This document shows positions 9,027-17,567 of a DNA stretch of 64,000 nucleotides, piece after piece. Under the pieces are notes generated by a model. The model ran no database searches. It saw only the letters and a program-made list of their open reading frames with translations, and was not told the DNA's origin. Made by a program: the position numbers and the translations under genes. The number at the start of each line of letters is the position of its first letter. Positions within the stretch are counted from its first letter, which is position 1. Source of the stretch: JACCVG01 sp963790245 (GTDB taxonomy: Bacteria; Actinomycetota; Thermoleophilia; Solirubrobacterales; Thermoleophilaceae); contig CAWBNP010000002.1 of assembly GCA_963790245.1 (NCBI GenBank), forward strand, positions 1,984,001 to 2,048,000. Reading direction: 5' to 3'.

Positions 9027-10114
9027 GCAGGCGACACACCCGATCGTCGAGCGGTTCTCGCTCAAGGCGATCGTCGAGAGTTGCCTCGTGATCGAGGAGG
9101 GCGTCGCCGGGGCCAAGGACGTCGACACCGGGATGATGATGGGCGCGGGCATCCTGCCCGGTCCGCTCGAGCCGTGCGGACGCGGCCGGCCTGGACGTGA
9201 TTCTCGAGGCGCTCGAGCGGGCGACGATCCAGTGGGGCGAGGGGTTCGCCCCACCGCTCCTGCTGCGTAGGCTGGTCGCCCAGGGGCGCCTCGGTCAGAA
9301 GTCCGGCCAGGGTTTCTTCCCGTATCCGCAGCCGGACGAGGGTCAGTCGCGGGAGAGCGTCCTGCTCGAGACGCGCGGCGATGTCGGGATCGCATGGCTA
9401 AACCGTCCGCCGGCAAACCCGCTCTCACCCGCCGTGATCGCCGAGCTGAGCGAGCTCTGGGAAGAGGTCGACGGCGAGCTCGCCGCGCTCGTAATCGCCA
9501 GCTCGAACATCTTCACCTTCTGCGCCGGTGCCGACATCAAGGCCTTCACACAGATGGATCCGGCCACCGAGGGCCGCGCACTGATCGAGTCGGCTCACCG
9601 GTTCATGCGAGCCATGGAGAACTCCTCGACCGTCACGATCGCCGCCGTCAACTCGCTCGCCTTCGGCGGCGGCTGCGAGCTCGCGATGGCTTGTGACTTC
9701 CGGATCGCCGCCGAGTCGGCGAGCTTCGGCCAGCCGGAGATCAAGCTCGGGATCATCCCCGGCTTCGGCGGCACGCAGCGACTGCCGCGATTGGTCGGCG
9801 AAAGCAAGGCGCTAGAGATGAACCTCGTCGGCGACCCGATTTCGGCCTACATGGCGCTCGACGCCGGGCTTGTCACACGGGTCGTGCCCGACCACGAGCT
9901 GCTCGACACCGCGCTTGCGTGGGCGCGCCGGCTCAGCGGTCAGGCGCCAATTGCCGTGCGCGAGATCAAGGCGCGTTCAGCGGCGCCGGGGACGCTTGAT
10001 GACGCGCTGGCCGTCGAGGGTGAGGGGTTTGCTTCCGTGTTCGCATCCGAGGACGCGCGCGAGGGGATCGCGGCGTTCCTCGGCAAGCGCAAGGCGCGGT
10101 TCGGCGGCAAGTGA
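9010..10114 (+). CDS. 3HCDH C-terminal domain fused to enoyl-CoA hydratase, one frameshift
   Basis: Hydrates trans-2-enoyl-CoA to 3-hydroxyacyl-CoA. The first 100 residues are a 3HCDH C-terminal domain (FSLKAIVESCLVIEEGVAGA, RLGQKSGQGFFPYP). A crotonase domain follows with both catalytic glutamates in their motifs: FGGGCELAMACDFRIA (oxyanion hole and first Glu) and GQPEIKLGIIPGFGGTQRLPRL (visible as QPEIKLGIIPGFGGTQ). The frame changes near 9172 (extra C in the reconstruction PLERADAAGLDV). The ATG at 9010 overlaps the preceding gene; if another extra base lies there, the two genes are one polypeptide of about 650 residues with NAD, 3HCDH, 3HCDH and hydratase domains. Followed directly by a sirtuin gene (GTGA overlap). 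Confidence 0.85.
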
Positions 10115-10875
10115 GCCTCTCGACCACCGACACCGGCGCCCGGACGCTGGCGAGGCTGTTGACCGAGGCCGAGCGCGCCGTCGTGCTGACCGGGGCGGGC
10201 GTCTCGGTCCCCTCCGGCATCCCCGACTTCCGGACGCCGGGCACCGGCCTGTGGGAGAACGTCGATCCGATGGAGGTCGCCCACATCGACTCGTTTCGCC
10301 GAGGGCCGGACCGGTTCTGGCAGTTCTATGGCGAGCGGTTCGCGATGCTGCGCGAGAAGCGCCCCAACAACGCCCATCGTGATCTCGCCGAACTCGAGGC
10401 GCGCGGACTGATCCGCGGCGTGATCACCCAGAACGTCGATCGGCTTCACCGCGTCGCCGGGACCGAGAACCTGATCGAGGTCCACGGCTCGATCGAGCAC
10501 TGCGTCTGCCCCGAGTGCAGCGGGCGGTTCGAGCTCGAGAAAGTGATGGAAATTCTGTCCCATACGGCCGGCGCACCGGAGTGCCCGGCCTGCATCGCGC
10601 CGCTCAAGCCCGACGTCGTGCTGTTCGGCGAGCTGTTGCCCGAGGCCGCGATGGCCGATGCGCACTCGCTCGCGGCCGAGGCCGATCTGATGGTCTGCGT
10701 CGGCAGCTCGCTCGAGGTCTATCCGGTCGCGGGGCTGCCGCGCGTGACGCTCTCGGGCGGCGGCAAGCTCGCGCTCGTGACGGCCGGCCCGACCCCGTAT
10801 GACGACGCGGCGACCGTCAAGCTCGACGGCGACGTCGTCGAAGAGCTCGAGGCCGTGCTCGACGCGCTCGGCTAG
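10111..10875 (+). CDS. Sir2-family NAD-dependent protein deacylase
   Basis: Removes acyl groups from lysines using NAD+, giving nicotinamide and O-acyl-ADP-ribose. The 254 residues hold GAGVSVPSGIPDFR (residues about 28-41, NAD site), TQNVDRLHR, the catalytic His in EVHGSIEHCVC, a four-Cys zinc site (CPEC and CPAC), and VGSSLEVYPVAGLP. The GTG start overlaps the hydratase stop. Bacterial sirtuins commonly reactivate acyl-CoA synthetases and dehydrogenases by deacylation, and its place inside a beta-oxidation operon fits such a role. That specific target is inference. Confidence 0.93.
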   Translation: MSLSTTDTGARTLARLLTEAERAVVLTGAGVSVPSGIPDFRTPGTGLWENVDPMEVAHIDSFRRGPDRFWQFYGERFAMLREKRPNNAHRDLAELEARGLIRGVITQNVDRLHRVAGTENLIEVHGSIEHCVCPECSGRFELEKVMEILSHTAGAPECPACIAPLKPDVVLFGELLPEAAMADAHSLAAEADLMVCVGSSLEVYPVAGLPRVTLSGGGKLALVTAGPTPYDDAATVKLDGDVVEELEAVLDALG

Positions 10876-10885
10876 GAGGTTGTTG

Positions 10886-11233
10886 GTGCCCACCTGGGAG
10901 GACGTCGTCGAGATCGCGCTCCGCTTCCCGGAGGTCGAGACCTACACCGCCTTCAAGACCCCGGCTCTGCGTGTCAACAAGAAGTTCATGGCGAGGCTGC
11001 GAACCGGCCCGGACGCGCTCGTGCTGAGGGTGATCGATCTGGGCGAGCGCGAGGCGCTGCTCCAGGGCGACCCCGACGTCTTCTTCTCGACGCCGCACTA
11101 CGACGGCCACCCTTACGTGTTGATCCGCCTCGCTGAGGTCGATCCAGCGGAGCTGGCTGAACTTGTGGAGGACGCCTGGCGGACCCAGGCGCCAAAGCGT
11201 GCGATCAAAGCCTACGACGGGGAGGAAAGCTGA
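10886..11233 (+). CDS. MmcQ/YjbR family protein
   Basis: A 115-residue protein of the YjbR-like (MmcQ) fold with CyaY-like topology. It contains PTWEDVVEIALRFPEVE, FMARLRTGPDALVLRV, GDPDVFFSTPHYDGHPYVLIRL (visible as VFFSTPHYDGHPYV) and EDAWRTQAPKRAIKAY near the C-terminus, all typical of the family. The GTG at 10886 is chosen because AGGAGGT precedes it at ideal distance; longer upstream extension would overlap the sirtuin in another frame. Its stop overlaps the ATG of the reductase gene. The biochemical role of this family is unknown; DNA-binding has been suggested for relatives. Confidence 0.85.
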   Translation: MPTWEDVVEIALRFPEVETYTAFKTPALRVNKKFMARLRTGPDALVLRVIDLGEREALLQGDPDVFFSTPHYDGHPYVLIRLAEVDPAELAELVEDAWRTQAPKRAIKAYDGEES

Positions 11234-12255
11234 TGGCAGAGACCGTGCTGGTGACCGGAGGGTCGGGCTATCTCGGCGGCTGGTGCATCATCGAGCTGCT
11301 GCGACAGGGCTACGAGGTCCGCGCGAGCGTGCGTGACCTCGGCCGCGAGAGTGAGATCAGGGAGACCCTCGCGACCGAGGTCGAGGCCGGGGACCGACTC
11401 TCGTTCGTGCGCGCGGATCTCGCAGAGGACGCCGGCTGGGCCGCGGCGGTCGCCGGCTGCCGCTACGTCCTGCACGTCGCCTCGCCGTTCCCGCCGGTTC
11501 AGCCGGAGGACCCCGAGGAGCTGATCATTCCGGCCCGGGAGGGGACGCTAAGGGTGCTGGGGGCCGCCCTCGACGCGGGGGTCGAGCGAGTGGTCGTCAC
11601 ATCGTCGGTCGCCGCGATTCGCAGTGACCCCGGCGCTTCGGGATCGGAGCGGACCGAGGCGAACTGGACCGACGCCTCGAACGAGTCGCTCACCCCATAC
11701 ACGCGCTCCAAGACGATCGCCGAGCGCGCGGCCTGGGACTTCGTCGACCAGCGCGGTCAGCGCGACCGGCTTGCCGCCGTCAACCCGGGGGCGATCCTCG
11801 GCCCGGTGTTCAGCGACGATCGGTCCTACTCGCTGCAGGTCGTCGAGCGGCTGATGGACGGCGTGCCCGGTGTCCCGAAGTTCGGCTTCGGGTTCGTCGA
11901 CGTCCGTGACGTGGCCGCCCTGGAGATTGCGGCGATGACGTCGCCGGCCGCGGGCGGAGAGCGGTTCATCGCGGTCAACTCGTTCCTCTGGATGTCGGAG
12001 GTCGGCGAGATCCTCCGTGACGGTCTCGGCGCCCGTGGCGCGAAGGTGACGACCCGGACGGTGCCGAACCTGGCGGTTCGCGTGATGGCCGTGTTCGATC
12101 CCTCCCTCCGCTCGATCCTCGGCGACCTCGGCCAGCGGACCGACTACTCCAACCAGCACGCGCGATCGGTGCTCGGCTGGCAGCCGCGCCCGCTGCAGGA
12201 GACGATTCTCGACTGCGCCGAGAGCCTGATCCAGGCTGGAGTCGTCAAGCAGTAG
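11233..12255 (+). CDS. NAD(P)-dependent reductase of the dihydroflavonol-4-reductase type (extended SDR)
   Basis: A 340-residue extended short-chain dehydrogenase. The N-terminal Rossmann motif is TGGSGYLGGWCIIELLRQGY, the catalytic Tyr-Lys pair is in YTRSKTIAERAAW, and the substrate domain includes AAVNPGAILGPVFSDD and FVDVRDVAALEI, all usual for DFR-like aldehyde or ketone reductases. The ATG overlaps the YjbR stop, making it the last gene of the operon that starts at 8151. Its 3' end overlaps the opposing SCP2-domain gene by 11 bp. The substrate is not predictable; an aldehyde or keto group arising from lipid breakdown would fit the context. Confidence 0.88.
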   Translation: MAETVLVTGGSGYLGGWCIIELLRQGYEVRASVRDLGRESEIRETLATEVEAGDRLSFVRADLAEDAGWAAAVAGCRYVLHVASPFPPVQPEDPEELIIPAREGTLRVLGAALDAGVERVVVTSSVAAIRSDPGASGSERTEANWTDASNESLTPYTRSKTIAERAAWDFVDQRGQRDRLAAVNPGAILGPVFSDDRSYSLQVVERLMDGVPGVPKFGFGFVDVRDVAALEIAAMTSPAAGGERFIAVNSFLWMSEVGEILRDGLGARGAKVTTRTVPNLAVRVMAVFDPSLRSILGDLGQRTDYSNQHARSVLGWQPRPLQETILDCAESLIQAGVVKQ

Positions 12256-12697
12256 GTCGACGCTCGCGGGGCGGACTGGGGACGCCGAAGATCTTCGGCA
12301 GCCGCATCGCCACCCACGGATCGCCCTCGAGCTCCAGAGCGCCGGAGACGAACAGCGCCGGACCCACCGCGTTGCCGGTCGCGACGAGCAGGAAGTCGAC
12401 GCCGGAGAGGGTCAGGATCAGGTCCGCTTCGTGGGGCTCGCCCTCGAGCACCGCCGCGGCGCCCTCGCCGATCACCAGCTGACGAACATCCTGGCGCCCG
12501 TCGCGGCGACCGGTGATCCGCCACTCGACGATGATGTTCTCGCGCTCCAGCGCACGGCGGCGGATGAAGCGTGGCATCGCCCCGAACAGGGTCCAGAGAA
12601 TCGCCCGGCGGCGGAGCGGCCCCCGCAGGATCCGCTCCAGCCGCTCGCGGTCAGTCGCTCCGATCCGGCGGGAAATGAAGCGAACGAGCGGTCTCAT
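12245..12697 (-). CDS. SCP2 sterol-binding domain protein
   Basis: A 150-residue protein with an SCP2-like lipid-carrier fold: IIVEWRITGRRDGRQDVRQLVI, GEPHEADLILTLSGVDFLLVATG (visible as ADLILTLSGVDFLLVA) and the C-terminal helix GDPWVAMRLPKIFGVP. A basic N-terminal helix (residues 1-40, many Arg) may contact membranes. SCP2 proteins carry lipids or acyl-CoAs to enzymes, and the gene lies between two beta-oxidation operons. The start codon sits 6 nt after TAGCAT, so the mRNA is probably leaderless. Convergent with the reductase gene, overlapping it by 11 bp. Confidence 0.75.
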   Translation of the reverse strand: MRPLVRFISRRIGATDRERLERILRGPLRRRAILWTLFGAMPRFIRRRALERENIIVEWRITGRRDGRQDVRQLVIGEGAAAVLEGEPHEADLILTLSGVDFLLVATGNAVGPALFVSGALELEGDPWVAMRLPKIFGVPSPPRERRPTA

Positions 12698-12703
12698 CCG
12701 GCG

Positions 12704-12709
12704 ATGCTA
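12704..12709 (-). promoter_or_regulatory. Leaderless-type -10 (SCP2 gene)
   Basis: On the minus strand TAGCAT is followed by 6 nt and the ATG at 12697; there is no room for a ribosome-binding site. Confidence 0.5.
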
Positions 12710-12729
12710 AACGGCGGCTGCTCCGCGGG

Positions 12730-13941
12730 TTACTTCAGCTCGGCCGAGCTCTTGCCGAGCAGCTGCCGGGCGATGATCAGCAGCTGGATCTGTTGGGTGC
12801 CCTCGAAGATGTCGAGGATCTTGGCGTCGCGCGCCCACTTCTCGAGCAGCTCGGTCTCGCCGTAGCCGACGCTGCCGCAGAGCTCGACGCAGCCAAGAGC
12901 AATGTCGACCCCGGCGCGACCCGCCTTCGCCTTGGCGATCGAGGCCTGCAGCGAGTTAGGCCGGCCATTGTCGGCCATCCAGGCGGCGTGCAGCGTTGCG
13001 AGGCGGGCGGCCTCGAAGTCGGCCTCCATCGCGAGGAAGCGGGCCGCGGCGGCCGATTGCGAGAGCGCCGGGCGGTCGTAGTCGATCTCGACGCCGGCCT
13101 GCTCGAGCCGCTTGCGGGTCTCCTCGAGACTCGCACGGGCGACGCCGACGGCCATCCCGGCGACCAGCGGTCGTGTGTTGTCGAAGGTCTGCATCACCCC
13201 GCCGAACCCCTTCTTGGTGTCGACCTCGGGGTTGCCGAGCAGCGCATCCTTCGGCACCCGGCAGTTCTCGAGCCGGAAGGCCGCCGTGTCGGAAGCGCGG
13301 ATGCCGAGCTTGTGCTCGAGCCGCTCGAGCACCATCCCGGGGTTGCTGCGCTCAACGATGAACGACTTGATCGCGGCGCGGCCGGCGCTGCGGTCGAGCG
13401 TTGCCCAGACGACGACGAGCTCGGCTCGTTCGCCGGAGGTGACGTAGATTTTCTCGCCGTTGAGGACGTACTCGTCGCCGTCGAGCTCGGCGGTCGTGCG
13501 GATCGCCGCCGAGTCCGAGCCGGCTTCGGGCTCGGTGATCGCCATCGCCGCCCAGCGGCCGCCGAACCGCTCGAGCTGCTCGTCGTCGGCGACCGAGGCG
13601 ATCGCCGAGTTGCCGAGGCCCTGACCGGGCAGCGCCAGCAGCAGGCCGACATCGCCCCAGCACATCTCGATCACGCCGAGCACGGTCGAGAGGTTCGAGC
13701 CGTTGCGGTTGCCGCCGCCGTTCTCGCTCGAGTCGCGCCGTACCCCCGCGGCGCCTGCGCCGCCGGTGGGATTGCCGTCGTTCATCCCGTCGATCATCGC
13801 GGCGAGCATGTCGAGCTCCTTCGGCCGCTCGTGCTCGCCGGCGTCGTACTTACGGGAGATCGGTCGGAGGACCTCGAGCGCTACCTGGTGGGCCTGGCCG
13901 ACCAGGGCGTCGAGTTTCTTCGGTGTTTCGAGGTTGATCAT
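12730..13941 (-). CDS. Acyl-CoA dehydrogenase (last gene of the fad operon)
   Basis: A 403-residue FAD-dependent acyl-CoA dehydrogenase. It shows WAAMAITEPEAGSDSAAI (FAD/substrate loop), GEKIYVTSGERAELVVVW, the C-terminal helical domain and the catalytic-base motif IFEGTQQIQLLI with the Glu expected in this family. Unusual is a Gly/Asn-rich insert at residues 57-85 (from NPTGGAGAAG to NRNGSN), which lies where other members have a compact helical N-domain; it may be a flexible loop. The N-terminus MINLETPKKLDALVGQAHQVA resembles members acting on long or branched chains. It lies 24 bp after the second dehydrogenase gene, so the two may work as partners, possibly a heteromer as known for several actinobacterial FadE pairs. 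Confidence 0.9.
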   Translation of the reverse strand: MINLETPKKLDALVGQAHQVALEVLRPISRKYDAGEHERPKELDMLAAMIDGMNDGNPTGGAGAAGVRRDSSENGGGNRNGSNLSTVLGVIEMCWGDVGLLLALPGQGLGNSAIASVADDEQLERFGGRWAAMAITEPEAGSDSAAIRTTAELDGDEYVLNGEKIYVTSGERAELVVVWATLDRSAGRAAIKSFIVERSNPGMVLERLEHKLGIRASDTAAFRLENCRVPKDALLGNPEVDTKKGFGGVMQTFDNTRPLVAGMAVGVARASLEETRKRLEQAGVEIDYDRPALSQSAAAARFLAMEADFEAARLATLHAAWMADNGRPNSLQASIAKAKAGRAGVDIALGCVELCGSVGYGETELLEKWARDAKILDIFEGTQQIQLLIIARQLLGKSSAELK

Positions 13942-13965
13942 CGTTTCGCTTTCGCTTCGTCGGTA

Positions 13966-15282
13966 TTAGACGAGCAGGGCGCCCTCCATCACGCCCGCTG
14001 CCCGGAGGTCTCGGTACCAGCGCTCGACCGGGTGCTCCTGCACGTAGCCGTGGCCGCCGAGCAACTGGACGCCGGCCGAGCCGATCGCCATGCCCTTGTC
14101 GGCGCACAGGACGCGCGCCAGCGCGGCTTCGCGCGCGAAGCTCTTCCCCTGGTCGGCGCGGCCCGCGGCGCGGTAGGTCGCAAGGCGCATGCCCTCGAGC
14201 TCGACGCCTATGTCGGCGACGCCGAAGGCGACCGCCTGACGGTGGCTGATCGGCTCGCCGAAGGCGACCCGCTCGTTGACGTAGGGGATCACGTAGTCGA
14301 GCACCGCTTGAGCGGTGCCGACGGCGAGTGCACACCAAGCGAGCCGCGCGAGCGCGATCAGCTCGGCGTAGACCGCGCGGTCACCCTCGGCGAGCAGTGC
14401 AGCAGCCGGGAGCTCGACGCCGGTCAGCGTCAGCATGCCGGTAGCCGCTGCGCGCACGCCCATCGCGGGCTCGGCCGCGACCGTCAAGCCGCGCGTCGAG
14501 GACTCGACGATGAACAGGGCGGGGCCGCGGCCGGACAGCTGCGCCGCCACGAGGAACAGCTCTGCGCCCGCCGCGCCCGGCACGAGCGACTTGACTCCAT
14601 CGAGCACGTAGCCGCCGCCCTGCTCGCGCGCGGTGGTCTTGAGCGCAAACGGATCGAACAACGGGCGCGGCTCGAGGATCGCCAGCGCCGCAGCGGGGGG
14701 GTCCTCACCTGTGAAGGCGGGCAGGTAGGTCGACTGTTGATCCGCATCACCGAAGCGGCCGAGCGCCGAGCTGACCGCGGCCGGGGCGAGCAGCGCGGTG
14801 GCGAGCCCCATGTCGCCGCGGCCGAGGGCCTCGGTGATCAGCACGCCGGTGACCGCCGAGCGCTCGCTGGCGGCGCCGCCGAGCTCCTCCGGGACGCCGA
14901 GCAATCCTAGCCCGAGCTCCGAGCCCTGGGCGAGCAGCTCCGGCGGCGCGGCGCAGGTGCCGTTGGCGGCCTGGGCGGCCGGTCGCAGCCGGCCCGTGGC
15001 GAAGTCGCGCATCGCCTCGACCATCATCTTCTGGTCGTCGTCGGGGGTGACGTCGAACAGGTCGCCGCGCTTGGCTGTTGCCGCACGGGCGGGCTTGGCG
15101 AGCTTCGACGCCGCGTTGAAGCTGCGGCTGGCGGCCGTCGCGCCGCGGAAGCCGTCGCGGGTCAGCCGGTAGACGGCGCGCTCCGCCGGGGCGCGCAGAC
15201 CTACGCGGTCGATTGCTTCGAGCCCGGCGATTCCGCGCAGCGCGCGCAGTCCGAGCCCCATGCTTTTCTCGGCGACGGTCAT
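13966..15282 (-). CDS. Acyl-CoA dehydrogenase (divergent, second in pair)
   Basis: A 438-residue member of the acyl-CoA dehydrogenase family with a 70-residue N-terminal extension before the usual helical domain (DQKMMVEAMRDFATGRLRPAA). The FAD loop is degenerate (ALAILEPRPLFDPFAL replaces the usual TEPxAGSD), but the C-terminal domain is recognisable (VNERVAFGEPISHRQAVAFG, GVQLLGGHGYVQEHPVERWYRD). The end is MEGALLV, so the usual YEGT-Q-IQ motif is shortened. This pattern suggests a partner subunit of a heteromeric dehydrogenase or an altered chain specificity. Overlaps the MaoC gene by 4 bp (ATGA). Confidence 0.85.
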   Translation of the reverse strand: MTVAEKSMGLGLRALRGIAGLEAIDRVGLRAPAERAVYRLTRDGFRGATAASRSFNAASKLAKPARAATAKRGDLFDVTPDDDQKMMVEAMRDFATGRLRPAAQAANGTCAAPPELLAQGSELGLGLLGVPEELGGAASERSAVTGVLITEALGRGDMGLATALLAPAAVSSALGRFGDADQQSTYLPAFTGEDPPAAALAILEPRPLFDPFALKTTAREQGGGYVLDGVKSLVPGAAGAELFLVAAQLSGRGPALFIVESSTRGLTVAAEPAMGVRAAATGMLTLTGVELPAAALLAEGDRAVYAELIALARLAWCALAVGTAQAVLDYVIPYVNERVAFGEPISHRQAVAFGVADIGVELEGMRLATYRAAGRADQGKSFAREAALARVLCADKGMAIGSAGVQLLGGHGYVQEHPVERWYRDLRAAGVMEGALLV

Positions 15283-16154
15283 TGGTCAACTCCTGTTTTG
15301 ATGGTTCCGTTGAGATGGATTGCGTCCGAGCCCGGATTCCGAACGGTGAAGCGGTCGCCTTCGTGGCCGAAGCCGACGGTGCTCGGCAGCAGGATCGGCT
15401 TGCGGAAGGACACCTCGACGGCATAGTCGTCCGGCAGCCGCGACTCGAGCGCCGCCAGGCAGCGCGCCTTGGTCCACATCCCGTGGGCGATCGCGCGCGG
15501 GAAGCCGAACAGCTTCGCGCTCGGGCCCGACATGTGGATCGGGTTGCGGTCGCCGGAGACACCCGCGTAGCGGCGGCCGAGGTCACCGCCGAGCCGCCAC
15601 TGGACGGTCGCGGGAAGCGGCCCCGCGTTCTCGGTCCGTTCCGCCCGCTCTGAGCCGCCCCTGCCGCGGCGTAGGTTCGTGCTCGTCCCCCGCCAGACGA
15701 GCTCCTCACCGACCCGCGCCTCGGTGAGGATCGCGAAGCTCATCCCGCGCGGATGGGGCTCGGGCTCGGTTGCGGAAACCCGCAGCGAGAGGCGCTCGCC
15801 CGCGTCGATCGCGCGCAGCTGCTCGATCCGGTTGGCGATGTGGACGAGGCCAATCGCCGGGAACGGGAAGCCGCCGCTCGTCATCAGGGCGAGATGGAGC
15901 GGAAACGCGAGCACGTGCGGGTAGGTCACCGGGAGGGCGCCGCGCAGCGTGAACCCGCAGACCTCCCCGTAGGCGGCGAGGTGGTCGCGGTCGATCTCGA
16001 CGTCGCTGAGCAACAGCTGCTCGCTCGGCATCGCGCCGCCGCCGCCCGCGACGAACGGCAGCCGCGAGGCGCCGGGGATCATCGGAGCCGCGGCCTTGAG
16101 CAGCAGCGGCAGGGTCGAAGGGGGACCGGATAGCTCGCGTTCGCTCACCGTCAT
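15279..16154 (-). CDS. MaoC-family (double hot-dog) 3-hydroxyacyl dehydratase, HtdX-like
   Basis: Interconverts (R)-3-hydroxyacyl and trans-2-enoyl thioesters. The 291 residues form two hot-dog domains; the C-terminal one has the hydratase-2 signature GVSGDRNPIHMSGPSAKLFG (Asp and His catalytic) followed by FPRAIAHGMWTKARCLAAL, as in mycobacterial HtdX. FRKPILLPSTVGF near the end is also typical. It overlaps the upstream fabG-like gene and the downstream dehydrogenase gene by 4 bp each. The gene order (thiolase, FabG4-like reductase, HtdX-like dehydratase, FadE) matches the fadA2-fabG4-htdX-fadE5 locus of mycobacteria, which supports the assignment. Confidence 0.9.
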   Translation of the reverse strand: MTVSERELSGPPSTLPLLLKAAAPMIPGASRLPFVAGGGGAMPSEQLLLSDVEIDRDHLAAYGEVCGFTLRGALPVTYPHVLAFPLHLALMTSGGFPFPAIGLVHIANRIEQLRAIDAGERLSLRVSATEPEPHPRGMSFAILTEARVGEELVWRGTSTNLRRGRGGSERAERTENAGPLPATVQWRLGGDLGRRYAGVSGDRNPIHMSGPSAKLFGFPRAIAHGMWTKARCLAALESRLPDDYAVEVSFRKPILLPSTVGFGHEGDRFTVRNPGSDAIHLNGTIKTGVDQ

Positions 16155-17554
16155 GCCCCCAGCAGGCTCTGCCCGCAGACCCGTACGACGTTGCCGTTGA
16201 GGCCCGTCGACGCCGGGCTGGCGAACCAGCCGATCGTCTCCGCGACGTCGAGCGGCAGTCCGCCCTGGGAGAGGCTGTTCATCCGCCTGCCCGCCTCGCG
16301 GATCGCGATCGGCATCGCCGCGGTCATTTGGGTTTCGATGAAACCGGGCGCAACGGCGTTGATCGTCGCGCCGCGCTCGGCGAAGACCGGGGCCATCGCC
16401 TCGACCATCCCGATCACCCCGGCCTTCGAGGTCGCGTAGTTGGTCTGGCCCGCGTTGCCCGCGATGCCGCTGATCGACGAGACGCAGACGATCCGACCCC
16501 GATCGCGCAGCGCGTCCCCGGAGAGCAGCGCGTCGTTGATCCGCTCCTCGCTCGAGAGGTTGATGTCGATCACCGTCCGCCAGACCTCGCCGGTCATCCG
16601 CCCGAGCGTCTTGTCGCGCGTGACGCCCGCGTTGTGGACGACGACGTCGACGCCGCCATGCAGCTTGAGCAGGTGGGCGACAATCGCCCCCGGAGCGTCC
16701 GATTCGGCGATGTCGATCGCCAGCGCCGAGCCGCCGAGCGCGCTCATCGAGGCCTCGAGCTCGGTCGAGAGCGATGGGATGTCGAGCCCGACGACGTGCG
16801 CGCCGTCGCGCGCGAGCAGATCGGCGATCGCCGCGCCGATCCCTCGCGAAGCGCCCGTGACGAGCGCGACCTTGCCGCCCAGCGGGCGGTCGCGATCGAT
16901 CTCGGGAGGCGTGCTCCCGGGCGTGATCCGCACGACCTGGCCCGACACGTAAGCCGAGCGGGGGGAGAGCAGGAACTCGAGCGTCGAGTCGAGCTGCCCT
17001 TCGGCTCCGGGCGCGACGTAGACCAGCTGTGCCGTCGCGCCGGCGCGGGCCTCCTTGCCGAGCGCGCGGACGAGCCCTTCGAGCGCACGCTGGGCGGTCG
17101 CCTCGCGCGGGCCGCCGCAGGCCGCCGGTTGCGTGCCGAGCACGACAATCCGGCCGCAGCTCTCCAGCCGGCGGATCGTGGGGTGGAAGAAGGCGTGCAG
17201 CTCGCCGAGATCGTCGCTGCGGGCGATCCCCGTTGCATCGAGCACGAGCGCCTTGAACCGCTGCTCGCCGGGCTGATCGGGGTTCCAGATCGAGGCGTCG
17301 ATCCCCGCGGCTGCGGCCGCGCCGCGCAGGTCCTCGCGCAGCTCGGTCGCGACCTCGGCCTCGATCACCGCGAGCGCTGCCGCGATCGGGGCGACGAGGC
17401 GGCCGCCGGGGGCCGCGCCCAGCAGCACCAATCCTTCGATCGCCGGCGCGCCGCTGCGACGCCGCTCGAGCTCGACCGGCTGGGGCAGGCCGACCTTCGG
17501 CACGACGAAGCGGCCGACGGGTGAGTTGACGATCTTGCTGTAGGTGTCGCTCAT
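16151..17554 (-). CDS. fabG: High-molecular-weight 3-oxoacyl reductase (FabG4 type)
   Basis: NADH-type reductase of 3-ketoacyl thioesters. At 467 residues it is about twice the normal FabG length: residues 1-220 are a degenerate flavodoxin-like/Rossmann domain (starts MSDTYSKIVNSPVGRFVVPKVGLPQP in part), and residues 225-467 are a complete SDR with GGKVALVTGASRGIGAAIADL (visible as TGASRGIGAA), NAGVTRD, catalytic SSISGIAGNAGQTNYATSK (Ser, Tyr, Lys) and APGFIETQMTA. This two-domain form is characteristic of FabG4 in mycobacteria, which acts on long-chain CoA esters. It is 14 bp downstream of the thiolase gene in the same operon. Confidence 0.93.
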   Translation of the reverse strand: MSDTYSKIVNSPVGRFVVPKVGLPQPVELERRRSGAPAIEGLVLLGAAPGGRLVAPIAAALAVIEAEVATELREDLRGAAAAAGIDASIWNPDQPGEQRFKALVLDATGIARSDDLGELHAFFHPTIRRLESCGRIVVLGTQPAACGGPREATAQRALEGLVRALGKEARAGATAQLVYVAPGAEGQLDSTLEFLLSPRSAYVSGQVVRITPGSTPPEIDRDRPLGGKVALVTGASRGIGAAIADLLARDGAHVVGLDIPSLSTELEASMSALGGSALAIDIAESDAPGAIVAHLLKLHGGVDVVVHNAGVTRDKTLGRMTGEVWRTVIDINLSSEERINDALLSGDALRDRGRIVCVSSISGIAGNAGQTNYATSKAGVIGMVEAMAPVFAERGATINAVAPGFIETQMTAAMPIAIREAGRRMNSLSQGGLPLDVAETIGWFASPASTGLNGNVVRVCGQSLLGA

Positions 17555-17567
17555 GGGTTGGCTCCGA

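Noticed and set aside
12793..14910. 705-codon plus-strand ORF opposite the two acyl-CoA dehydrogenase genes
   Set aside because: Shadow of two recognisable genes; composition is typical of an antisense frame.
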